From CAYYNQ01 sp964473105 (GTDB lineage Bacteria > Sumerlaeota > Sumerlaeia > MVZB01), in assembly GCA_964473105.1 (NCBI GenBank), contig CAYYNQ010000062.1:1-16263 (forward strand): a stretch of 16,263 nt of DNA, in the 5' to 3' direction. Position numbers and translations under genes: made by a program. Position 1 is the first letter of the stretch; every line of letters starts with the position of its first letter. Of the stretch, positions 1 to 7,402 are shown piece after piece. The notes beneath the pieces are model-generated. The model ran no database searches and was not told the origin of the DNA. It was given only the letters and a program-made list of their open reading frames with translations.

Positions 1-54
1 TCCCGCCGCCTGACGGGACCGTTGTGCCCGAGTGATGACCTGACAGCGCGCCAA
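1..54 (-). CDS. Possible 5' end of a further gene (partial, TTG start)
   Basis: On the minus strand a purine-rich AAGGAGGGAG-type ribosome site, just downstream of the last glycosyltransferase gene, lies about 10 nt before a TTG codon. The frame from that TTG stays open to the window edge, giving about 18 residues beginning MARCQVITRAQ. There is no ATG or GTG candidate nearby. The placement would continue the minus-strand glycosyltransferase operon. No product can be inferred from so few residues, and the TTG start is unproven. The ribosome site could instead serve another start beyond the edge. Confidence 0.25.
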   Translation of the reverse strand, partial: MARCQVITRAQRSRQAAG

Positions 55-93
55 CGAACTGCTCCCTCCTTCCTTTGCGTAGCGGTTGCTGAA

Positions 94-1194
94 TCAGGCT
101 GGATCATGCCTGTGAGGAGTTGTCCCGGATTTCCTGAGGCATTTGCGCGCCTGGTTGCGCATTGAGTTCAGACGTGCCCGGGTTGTGATGCCGAGCCTGT
201 TTTCCAGCATGTGATAAAATTTCCGGGCACCGGAAAATCGATCGTATAGCTGGCGCAGCGCACCAAAGAAGGCTAGGGGGTGTTTCAGGTAACTGGGAAT
301 CCAGAACCGTATTTCTCCAAGCAGGATCCAGGGTAATTCCCTTAGGATGCAGCCCCATGAGTCATGTCTCAACGTGAGCAGCCAGTGGTTGGATAGATAA
401 TGGGCCATGATGTCTGGCTGGTGGATGCCGCCCGAGCTAAATCCGCTGTGGAGGGCCTGAGTGGAGCCTTCCATACCACACAAGAACCCCCCCCTTGCCA
501 GTCTCATCGCCAGGTCAACTTCCTCGTGATAGGCGAAGAATGAATCCGCGAGGATTTCATCCCGGGGAACACTCACCTGGCGGCAGCCTGACAGGCGCAG
601 CATCATGGCTGCGCCGTTCACGCCGGGAATCAGGCGCCGCTGCCTGAATATCCCGTCGGCAGCGGTCTGGCCGTGTCCCAGATCGAAGGGAAATCGAACC
701 CGAGGGAAAACCAGTCCTGCCGATGCGATTTCCGCAGGTGTCCCCATACCCCCGGCATGTGGTCCATCGCGGGCCACACTCATGATCAGGCCGGAAGTCA
801 TGGCCAGATCCTCGTTCTCGTCCATCCAGTCGCACAGCTTCTCGATATAGTCCGGGGCAAGCAGGACATCTTGATTCAATGCGAGATAATAGGGTGTCCT
901 GCAGGCGCGCATGGCCTGGTTATGGCCGTGGCAGAAACCCATGTTTTTTTTGTTGATAAACGGCTCGGGAAGATCCGGAAATGCCTGCCTGAGCCGTTGC
1001 GGTGTCCCGTTGCCCGATGCGTTGTCGATCCAAATCAAGTCGAACGGTTCCTCGGTCTGCGTCAGCAGGCTTTGGAGCATGCCGAGCGTCTCATTGCCGG
1101 CATTCCAAGTCAGCAGACCGACGGTACATCGTGATTCTCCGCTCGTCGGCATCACTGGCCGCTTCATATTAAGGGGGACAGGTTTCGGAATCAT
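94..1194 (-). CDS. Family 2 glycosyltransferase (GT-A fold), rhamnosyltransferase-like
   Basis: This 366-residue protein is a GT2-type glycosyltransferase, predicted to move a sugar from a nucleotide-sugar donor to a growing surface polysaccharide or lipid-linked glycan on the cytoplasmic face of the membrane. The N-terminal Rossmann-like half shows the opening strand VGLLTWN (about 25-31), IDNAS (56-60) and NMGF (84-87). LNQDV (106-110) sits where the metal-binding DxD usually is. The acceptor-side acidic motif is EEVDLAMR (223-230). NQDV and NMGF are typical of the rhamnosyltransferase-like branch, but donor and acceptor cannot be read from sequence. The ATG overlaps the stop of the upstream glycosyltransferase (ATGA), so the two are probably translationally coupled. 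Hydrophobic stretches near 285-315 may give membrane association. The GT2 assignment is firm and the specificity unknown. Confidence 0.9.
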   Translation of the reverse strand: MIPKPVPLNMKRPVMPTSGESRCTVGLLTWNAGNETLGMLQSLLTQTEEPFDLIWIDNASGNGTPQRLRQAFPDLPEPFINKKNMGFCHGHNQAMRACRTPYYLALNQDVLLAPDYIEKLCDWMDENEDLAMTSGLIMSVARDGPHAGGMGTPAEIASAGLVFPRVRFPFDLGHGQTAADGIFRQRRLIPGVNGAAMMLRLSGCRQVSVPRDEILADSFFAYHEEVDLAMRLARGGFLCGMEGSTQALHSGFSSGGIHQPDIMAHYLSNHWLLTLRHDSWGCILRELPWILLGEIRFWIPSYLKHPLAFFGALRQLYDRFSGARKFYHMLENRLGITTRARLNSMRNQARKCLRKSGTTPHRHDPA

Positions 1195-2126
1195 GACCCC
1201 GGCCCGATCATTGTCGGGGATTGTCGTGACTGCCGGAACGCCTCGGCAACACCGCGCAACCGGGAGGAAAAGACCATGCGTTCATATAGCCGTGATGCTA
1301 GGCTGCTTCGTGGCGCAAACTGGTCAATCATCCGAATCAACTGATGTCCCACGGCGGTTTTCCATGCCGCCCCCGGATTTAGTTTCGAAGCATCGTCCCA
1401 GAATTTCATCCAGCGGACCTCATTCCCCGCCTCCTGCGACCACTTGTTCCAGAAATGCCAGGCGGAAAATCCCATCTCCCACTCGCGACGCCAGAGCATG
1501 CCGTGTGTCATGCCATGTTCATGCCGGGCCTTTGCCTTTGAATTGAAGACCAGTTTACCGCCGGATCTCTCAAACCGCAGCCCCAGGTCCAGGTCTTCCC
1601 ATCCGTAAAGATGGAAAAGACTGTCAAAACCACCCAATTTCATGAACCATTCGCGATCCATGGAAAGGTTTCCGGTTGCAAAAAATCTCCATCCCGCATC
1701 CTGTGGATCACCGATATCACGATGTGGATTGGGTTCGGCCCAGTTTTTGTAGATGTCGGTCCCCGTGAGATCGGTCATTGGGTAAGGCCCAACCACGGCC
1801 AAGTCGGGATTGGTGACGGAACGGTGAACAGTAAGGCAGCCGGGTTGGAGCACTACATCATCGCCCAGGAAGAGAATCCGCTGGCCGGTGGCTTCATCGA
1901 CCCCCCGGTTGCGTGCCACAGCCCGGCCGACATGTTCAGTGCGGATCATCCGAATGTTCATTCGAGGCTCCCACAACCGGATGATGGCATTGAGATCCGG
2001 GCGTCCGCCGTCATCAACAATGATCAACTCGAAGGGATCGGAATTTTTCTGGCGGGAAACGGATTCCACGCAGCGTCCGAGTTTCTCGGGGCGTTCATAG
2101 GTATTGATGATAACGGATAACAGCAT
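1191..2126 (-). CDS. Family 2 glycosyltransferase (GT-A fold)
   Basis: This 311-residue GT2 glycosyltransferase has the full set of family signs: LLSVIINTYERP at the N-terminus, IIVDDGG (35-41) for nucleotide binding, GDDVVL (88-93) as the DxD metal site, and GWEDLDLGLR (175-184) as the catalytic-base ED motif. It is expected to be a cytosolic, membrane-associated enzyme that extends a surface glycan. It precedes the second GT2 gene and overlaps it by four bases (ATGA), and 109 nt separate it from the small membrane-protein gene upstream, so the three may share a transcript. The ribosome site before its ATG is weak. The exact sugar donor is not predictable. Confidence 0.92.
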   Translation of the reverse strand: MLLSVIINTYERPEKLGRCVESVSRQKNSDPFELIIVDDGGRPDLNAIIRLWEPRMNIRMIRTEHVGRAVARNRGVDEATGQRILFLGDDVVLQPGCLTVHRSVTNPDLAVVGPYPMTDLTGTDIYKNWAEPNPHRDIGDPQDAGWRFFATGNLSMDREWFMKLGGFDSLFHLYGWEDLDLGLRFERSGGKLVFNSKAKARHEHGMTHGMLWRREWEMGFSAWHFWNKWSQEAGNEVRWMKFWDDASKLNPGAAWKTAVGHQLIRMIDQFAPRSSLASRLYERMVFSSRLRGVAEAFRQSRQSPTMIGPGS

Positions 2127-2235
2127 GGCGCGAAAAGTCCCGGATCAATCCATCCGCACGGCCGCGTTCGGGCATCCCGGATGTTGGCCTCGACCTTCCC
2201 GGAGGTGGTCGGCCTGGGGTGGGGCCTCCATGTTC

Positions 2236-2673
2236 CTATGTTTCAGTTTCTAGGCAACCAGTTGAGGGTGCTGCCTCGTCCCGACATGGGTTTTCGAGCT
2301 TCTCAACACGGTTGCGGAGATCATCGATCAGCCGGATGCTGATTTGGTTGGCCCGGCGAAGGTGATGAATCTTGAAAATCATCATCTCGAAGCCAAACAC
2401 GAGCGCAAGCACCAGGACAGCTGCCCAGAAGACCACCAGGTCATTCATCACGCCGTCAGGGTTGGTTGCGCGCTGGTACAGCAGCGCGGCCAGCAGCCCC
2501 ATGGCGGCTGCGAACTGGGCAACACCGACCATGGTTTCCCACCAGTGTGGGCGAAGAATATGCCGAAGTTGGATCGCGTCACGGATATCCTTCAACTCAC
2601 CTGCGAGATCGATCTCCCTGATCAGCTGGTCCTTGTTTCGGGGAAACCTGTGATTTGGCTGTTGATCATTCAT
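2236..2673 (-). CDS. Small two-helix membrane protein, unknown function
   Basis: I do not recognise this 145-residue protein. It has a charged N-terminal region (about 1-45), two hydrophobic segments suited to membrane helices (about 50-66 and 78-100) joined by a short polar loop containing NPDG, and a charged C-terminal tail. A heptad-like stretch around RLIDDLRNRVEKLE (about 114-127) could form a short coiled coil. The topology predicts a hairpin with both ends on the same side, probably cytoplasmic. It lies upstream of two glycosyltransferases on the same strand with a 109-nt gap. A role with them is possible but rests on position only. The reading frame looks genuine from its codon usage and length. 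Confidence 0.65.
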   Translation of the reverse strand: MNDQQPNHRFPRNKDQLIREIDLAGELKDIRDAIQLRHILRPHWWETMVGVAQFAAAMGLLAALLYQRATNPDGVMNDLVVFWAAVLVLALVFGFEMMIFKIHHLRRANQISIRLIDDLRNRVEKLENPCRDEAAPSTGCLETET

Positions 2674-2783
2674 TTCCGAAATTATCGCCGATCATGCCCG
2701 CAGGTTGAACAAAAAAAATCGAGGATTGGGCAATCTTGTGGTCCGGGAGATGAAGCCCATATGAGGCGGACCATACCATCAGG

Positions 2784-3077
2784 TCAGCCCTGGATCGCGT
2801 TGATCAGGCTGAAGTATGGCAGCAGTGCTGCGAGTGCGATGAAAATGACAACGCCGCCGAGCAGGATGATCAACAGTGGCTCGATGATGCTGGACAGGCC
2901 GCGTTGGGGACCCGTTCGGTTGACCATGGTTTCTCCAGCGACCAGCGAAGGCAGAGCTTTACACATCGCGTCTGAACCGGGGCGGGCCTGAACAACCATA
3001 TCCGGTTTGGGCGCAAACGGAACCGGAACAGGCAGAAGAACGCGCCGAAGACGGTTCGTTAAGTGATGTATGTTATT
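2784..3077 (-). pseudogene. Decayed C-terminus of a GspF/PilC-family inner-membrane protein
   Basis: The last ~35 residues match the end of the type II secretion/type IV pilus F-domain protein: an SSIIEPLLIILLGG helix entry, a long hydrophobic helix, then LPYFSLINAIQG and stop. An intact homologue is about 400 residues with two such domains. Here the frame is open only from a TAG at 3078 to the stop, and the first ATG is at 2999. The usual PPMVVQM, GE and G-L landmarks appear only in distorted form (FAPKPDMVVQ, then LVAGETM), and the cytoplasmic helices before them are missing. I read it as a truncated, degraded remnant. A 71-residue protein starting at 2999 could still be made but would be a single membrane helix. 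No other secretion or pilus gene lies nearby. Confidence 0.6.
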
Positions 3078-3721
3078 CTATTCATTCAATTTCAAGTGGT
3101 ATTGCAAACAGTGAGGGATCGATTGTCAATGAATTTCAGGCGCATATTGCCGAAAAAAACCATGTCTGCAGCTTGTTTTCAGAAACCCGGCCGAAGTCAT
3201 GCGAACACGTTTGATCGGGATCTTTAAATCGCCCGGATTTTGGAAGGGTTTGTCACAAAAACATTTCCATGGGTCATTTGCGGCAATGGTCATCTCATCT
3301 GGTCGGGCTGATCCAGCGTGATTGTGCGGCCAAGCATCGGGGAACATGGGGGTCTCATGAATCGTGGCCTTCGGCTGACAGCCGGCGTGATCTTGCGTAA
3401 CATGTCGTGGCTATCTTGTGCCGGCTGGCTCGTGGATGATGCGGGTCTTCAGTCTTCACGAATTCCAGGATCCATTGACGCGGGACAAGGGTCGCTTCGA
3501 TTACCATCCTGTATTGATATTAATATCCTTGGGTCAATTCCTTGATCATGCACCATGAAATCTTGCGGGAAATTAATATTTTGGCTTGCCCCAGAAATCG
3601 TTGATGAAAAAAACTCTGAGCCTATGGATAGTGGAGGCACGGATTTTGGTGGGGATTGACGATCACCCGCACCCATCCGGCATGAACCGTGGTGACCTGG
3701 CCCTGCAAGCCTTGAATCAAG
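3078..3721. other. Gene-free interval before the phosphatidylserine decarboxylase gene
   Basis: About 640 bp separate the gspF/pilC remnant from the decarboxylase gene. Short open frames exist on both strands, but none has a recognisable motif, a good ribosome site or protein-like composition. The right part is AT-richer than the surroundings and contains a perfect 12-bp palindrome at 3516-3527. I see no clear promoter or terminator. Confidence 0.5.
3516..3527. repeat. 12-bp perfect palindrome GATATTAATATC
   Basis: GATATTAATATC is self-complementary and lies about 200 bp before the decarboxylase start, in an AT-rich patch. It could be an operator half-site pair for a dimeric regulator, but a 12-mer palindrome can arise by chance and only one copy is seen. 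Confidence 0.25.
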
Positions 3722-4420
3722 ATGAAAAAAACGCAACGACGCATCCTTCCGATCGACCCTGCGGCTGCCCGCTGGTTGTGGATTGTGGGGATGATCACGG
3801 TTCTGTCCTGGTGCATTGACTGGTTATGGCTCTGGATTCCCGGGGCGATCCTGATGCTTGTGCTTGCGGGATTTTTTCGCGACCCCCCGCGCAGGATTTC
3901 CGCGAGACCCGGTTGTGTCGTCAGCCCGGCTGACGGGACCATAACGGATATACGAATGAATACAAATCCGGAAGCCGGCCCTGTAAACGGGATTTGTATC
4001 TCGATTTTTCTTTCAGTATTCAATGTTCACATCAATCGTTCACCATTTGCGGGCCGGGTAAAGGCAATCGAATATAAGCCCGGGAAATTCCTTGACGCGC
4101 GTCATCCCGACAGTCATCAGCTCAATGAGGCAAACTGGATTCACCTGCAATGTGGCCTGTGGTGCATGACGGTTCGCCAGATTTCCGGCCTGATTGCAAG
4201 ACGTATTATCTGCCGGGTGTGTCGGGGTCAGATGTTGGATCGGGGCGAGCGGATTGGATTGATCTGCTTCGGTTCACGGACTGAACTTTACCTTCCTCCC
4301 GCTGCGCGGCTGGAGGTTGAGGTGGGGATGAAGGTCCATGGCGGCTCGACCGTCGTGGCTGTGTTGCCGGTTGAGGAAGGTCGTGGTGAACATGTGGCCA
4401 ATGAGCCCCTGTCTCCATAG
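3722..4420 (+). CDS. psd: Phosphatidylserine decarboxylase proenzyme (short type)
   Basis: The enzyme decarboxylates phosphatidylserine to phosphatidylethanolamine at the inner membrane. The 232-residue length fits the short bacterial/archaeal-type family rather than the ~320-residue E. coli type. Two hydrophobic segments at about 17-50 anchor it. The catalytic landmarks are all present: SPADG with Asp71, FNVHINRSP with His103, and the self-cleavage site FGSR (183-186). There the chain is cut between Gly184 and Ser185 to make the pyruvoyl prosthetic group, leaving a short alpha subunit at the C-terminus. The start at 3722 lacks a clear Shine-Dalgarno site, but MKKTQRR followed by a membrane segment is a natural beginning. 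The usual partner, phosphatidylserine synthase (pssA), is not adjacent. It converges with the SGNH hydrolase gene, 79 bp apart. Confidence 0.88.
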   Translation: MKKTQRRILPIDPAAARWLWIVGMITVLSWCIDWLWLWIPGAILMLVLAGFFRDPPRRISARPGCVVSPADGTITDIRMNTNPEAGPVNGICISIFLSVFNVHINRSPFAGRVKAIEYKPGKFLDARHPDSHQLNEANWIHLQCGLWCMTVRQISGLIARRIICRVCRGQMLDRGERIGLICFGSRTELYLPPAARLEVEVGMKVHGGSTVVAVLPVEEGRGEHVANEPLSP

Positions 4421-4499
4421 CGGGCTCTTCTTATTGCCGGCCGGCCGGTCGTCATAACCCCTTTTTGCTTCGATTCAGGGCCTTTGCGTTCCTCACGGC

Positions 4500-5705
4500 C
4501 TAATGATCAACGTTGTGCATATCCCCGCGGATGAACGGTTCCAGCCCTTCAGCCAGTTCCAACGCGACCAGTTGATTCCCCTTGTCGCCCATGTGAAGCA
4601 TGTCCAGGTAGATGGCATCCGACCGGCCTTGGAAAACATGATCAACCGGGATGATCCCAAGGGTCGGGAATGATTCGTGCCGGGCGCCCATTTTTGCCAG
4701 CTTCTCCCGTATTCGTACGTAGCAATCCCGGAGGTAGTCCGGCATGCCTGGAGGCTCTCCATCATCCATCCATGCCTGTTCTTCCGCGGTCATTGTCTTG
4801 GTTGTGGATGAGAGGCAGGGTTGTAGGCAGACAATCAGCGGGATGCGGATTGCCTGCAGTGCATATGCCGATATCCTGATATTTTTTGCAAAGCGCTCAG
4901 CAACGGTGCCGGGATCAACGGGGTGGGTCAGTCTGTCATGAAGTGTTGTTGTGAAGGGGCGTACCCCGGCCATGGTCAGTGCCGTGTTCAGGGCTTCGAG
5001 ATAGAGGTCATCCTCCCAGGTGCGAAAATTGAAGATGTTTGATCCCGTAAACCCCCAGATGACGTCATTGGCGCCGGTGAATGCGAGAACCAGGTCGGGT
5101 TCCCACTCACTCAGTGCGTTCACAATCCAGATTCTTTCGTGTGTGCTGCTCCATGCGCAAACCGAGGCGTTCAGGACCTCGATTCTCTTGTTTTTTGCCG
5201 AACCTTTCTCATTCAGGATTTTTTCAAGATAACCGGAAATGGTCCCGTCGGGTGATGGTGCGCCTACGCCGTAGGCGGTTGAGCCTCCGATCATGAAGAT
5301 CCGGTAAACATCCGCGGGCCTGGGCAGGACCAGATCCTGTAACGAGCGCATGTGTTGGCTGTTGAACGGTCCCTCCATCTGGATGCCCGGTTCTGGTTGA
5401 TAACCCACAAAGGGCGCAGGCTGGCTGATCTGGTTCCACGATATCGCGTCCAGGTCTGTTTGCTGGCCGGTTGAATAGCAGTCACGGACGTGCCGGATGC
5501 GTGCCTCGGAAGCCCCGGAGGATTTCAATACGTCCGCGAGCGAGATCCTCTCCTGTCTGGCATGGAACAACCTGCCGAGTTCACGTCGTTTGTGTTGCAG
5601 GCTGAGGCTGGCGATGACCAATCCCGACGCGATGACCAGCAGGATAATTGAAAGGGCCATCAGGCTGAACAAAAACTTTTTTCGTTGGGGAAGGGAATCG
5701 GTCAT
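4500..5705 (-). CDS. Membrane-anchored SGNH/GDSL-family hydrolase
   Basis: The 401-residue protein has a single N-terminal membrane helix (about 11-35), leaving the enzyme domain most likely on the periplasmic side. The SGNH blocks are clear: FMIGGSTAYGVG with nucleophile Ser142, FTGAND with Asn213 (block III), and YLDMLHMGDKGN with Asp368 and His371 (block V). The family hydrolyses or transfers ester-linked groups such as acetyl or acyl. Members with an N-terminal anchor often modify surface polysaccharides or lipids. The nearby glycosyltransferases make glycan deacetylation or acetylation a reasonable guess, but the substrate is unproven. GGAAGAAG lies about 6 nt before the ATG as a ribosome site. 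The gene is divergent from the regulator-glnD operon (284 bp between starts) and convergent with psd. Confidence 0.85.
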   Translation of the reverse strand: MTDSLPQRKKFLFSLMALSIILLVIASGLVIASLSLQHKRRELGRLFHARQERISLADVLKSSGASEARIRHVRDCYSTGQQTDLDAISWNQISQPAPFVGYQPEPGIQMEGPFNSQHMRSLQDLVLPRPADVYRIFMIGGSTAYGVGAPSPDGTISGYLEKILNEKGSAKNKRIEVLNASVCAWSSTHERIWIVNALSEWEPDLVLAFTGANDVIWGFTGSNIFNFRTWEDDLYLEALNTALTMAGVRPFTTTLHDRLTHPVDPGTVAERFAKNIRISAYALQAIRIPLIVCLQPCLSSTTKTMTAEEQAWMDDGEPPGMPDYLRDCYVRIREKLAKMGARHESFPTLGIIPVDHVFQGRSDAIYLDMLHMGDKGNQLVALELAEGLEPFIRGDMHNVDH

Positions 5706-5876
5706 CTTGTGCTTCTTCCGCCGGGCCAGGCCTGAGTGTCAGGCGTTTGTTCAATCGTGCATCCGGCCCGGGACGCCCGCAAGACTTTTTAGTCGCCGGC
5801 AGTCATTCTTTTCCCGATATGCCGGAGCCTGCCTGATGTATGCCATGTCCAGTCTGCCTTTTTCCCATGCGGGCCT

Positions 5877-5893
5877 GGCTCACCGGTTGAGCC
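5877..5893. repeat. Inverted repeat in the divergent promoter region
   Basis: GGCTCA and TGAGCC are perfect 6-bp arms around a 5-base centre, lying between the divergent SGNH hydrolase and response-regulator genes. It has no T-tract, so it is not a terminator. It may be a regulator-binding site or an RNA hairpin in the 5' leader of the regulator operon. I found no convincing sigma-54 (-24/-12) element in this interval. Confidence 0.3.
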
Positions 5894-5989
5894 CGGGCCT
5901 TGCGGTCGGGAAGGATCCGGGGATATGCCGGGGATGGAATTTCCTGTTGGCAACCGATCAAAGCCTGATAAGGTTAGAGGGGAAGCTCT

Positions 5990-7402
5990 ATGCAGGACAG
6001 CAGCAAGCCAACGATACTTGTCATCGATGACGAGACCAGCCTTCTCAGGCTGTTTGAATACTCGATCAATGGACTGGGATATGATGTTGTCTCGGGTGCC
6101 ACGGCGGCCGATCTTCGGCGACTCATTGTTGAACGCCGTTATGACGCGCTGCTACTCGACATGATGCTTCCGGATGGAAACGGCATTGAACTGCTTGAGG
6201 GGATCCGGACCAGCCACCCCGATCTTCCGGTCATCCTTATCACGGCATTTGGAACAATCGACCATGCCGTCGATGCAATGAAAAAGGGGGCCTTTGATTT
6301 TCTTCCCAAGCCTGTTGACCTAGACCGGTTGACCATGATTATCCGTAATGCAGTTGAACATCACAACTTGCGTCGTGAGGTCCGTGTCCTCAAGCGGTGT
6401 ATCAACCCGCCCTCCTCATTCCAGGGTATGGTGGGCGGTAGCGAGATCATGCTGACCCTCTACACGTTGATCGAGTCGGTTGCGCCGACATCGGCAACGG
6501 TTATGATCACCGGTGAAAGCGGTGTCGGCAAGGAACTGGTCGCCAGTGCTGTTCACAAGGTTTCTCAGCGCCATGAAAAGCCGTTTGTTGCGCTGAACTG
6601 CGCCGCGATCCCGGGTGAGCTGCTGGAGAGCGAGCTGTTCGGGCACGAGAAAGGTTCGTTTACGGGGGCGATCGATCGTCGTGAGGGGTGTTTTAAGAGG
6701 GCCGATCAGGGCACCTTGTTCCTCGACGAGGTTTGCGAGATGGACCTTGGATTGCAGGCCAAGCTGCTGCGCGTGCTGCAGGAACAAAGCTTTTACAGGG
6801 TCGGTGGCTCAGATCCCATCCGGGTCGACGTTCGGATCATTGCGGCCACCAACCAGGAGCCTCATGAGGCTGTCGCCGCAGGTCATTTCCGTGAGGATCT
6901 TTACTATCGGCTCAACGTGGTTCCGGTCCGTGTCCCACCGCTTCGTGAGCGTGTTGAGGATATCGGCAATATAGCGACGAGTTGCCTGCTCGAATTTTCA
7001 AGGGAGAACCAGCGGAACTTCGCGGGGTTTGACCTGCAGTCCCTGGCTGCAATGGAACAGTTCCACTGGCCGGGCAATGTGCGTGAACTCAGGAACGTCC
7101 TCGAGAAGATCGTCGTAATGAACAACGGTGACAGGGTGCAGCTGGATATGTTGCCGGAATATATCCGCGTTCAGGATCAAAGCCCGTCGTCCCCCCCGGC
7201 GAGTGAAAAGGGTCCCCTTCCGGCTCCCGCTTTCGGGCCGCCCGACCGCAATTTGATCCGGCCAATCTGGCAGATCGAGCGGGACCAGATTCAGCAGGGA
7301 CTGGACCTCTGCGGGGGTAATGTCCAGGAGGTCGCACGCAGGCTTGAGATTTCGCCGGCAACGCTTTACCGGAAGATCGAGAAATACGGGCTGGTCAAAT
7401 GA
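5990..7402 (+). CDS. NtrC-family sigma-54-dependent response regulator (first)
   Basis: This 470-residue transcription activator has the standard three-part layout. The receiver domain (about 8-120) carries the acidic pocket Asp13/Asp14, phosphoacceptor Asp57 (LLLDMMLP), Thr85 and Lys107. The AAA+ domain (about 146-380) carries Walker A GESGVGKE (175-182), the sigma-54 contact loop as GSFTGA (222-227, a variant of GAFTGA) and Walker B GTLFLDE (241-247). The C-terminal Fis-type helix-turn-helix is GNVQEVARRLEISPATLYRK. After phosphorylation such proteins hexamerise and use ATP to open sigma-54 promoters. GAGGGGA lies 6 nt before the ATG. It is the first gene of a tight operon, and its stop overlaps the glnD start (ATGA). 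No cognate kinase gene is adjacent. The glnD context suggests nitrogen control, but target genes cannot be read here. Confidence 0.93.
   Translation: MQDSSKPTILVIDDETSLLRLFEYSINGLGYDVVSGATAADLRRLIVERRYDALLLDMMLPDGNGIELLEGIRTSHPDLPVILITAFGTIDHAVDAMKKGAFDFLPKPVDLDRLTMIIRNAVEHHNLRREVRVLKRCINPPSSFQGMVGGSEIMLTLYTLIESVAPTSATVMITGESGVGKELVASAVHKVSQRHEKPFVALNCAAIPGELLESELFGHEKGSFTGAIDRREGCFKRADQGTLFLDEVCEMDLGLQAKLLRVLQEQSFYRVGGSDPIRVDVRIIAATNQEPHEAVAAGHFREDLYYRLNVVPVRVPPLRERVEDIGNIATSCLLEFSRENQRNFAGFDLQSLAAMEQFHWPGNVRELRNVLEKIVVMNNGDRVQLDMLPEYIRVQDQSPSSPPASEKGPLPAPAFGPPDRNLIRPIWQIERDQIQQGLDLCGGNVQEVARRLEISPATLYRKIEKYGLVK

Noticed and set aside
3318..3819. Several short plus- and minus-strand frames before psd.
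   Set aside because: No ribosome sites, motifs or protein-like composition, and they overlap each other on both strands.
4437..4448. CCGGCCGGCCGG palindrome between the convergent psd and SGNH genes.
   Set aside because: It is self-complementary but has no room for a loop and no adjacent T-tract, so I do not call it a terminator.
5706..5989. Possible sigma-54 promoter for the regulator-glnD operon, such as near TTGGCAACC.
   Set aside because: The GG and GC elements are not 10 bases apart at any candidate inspected.
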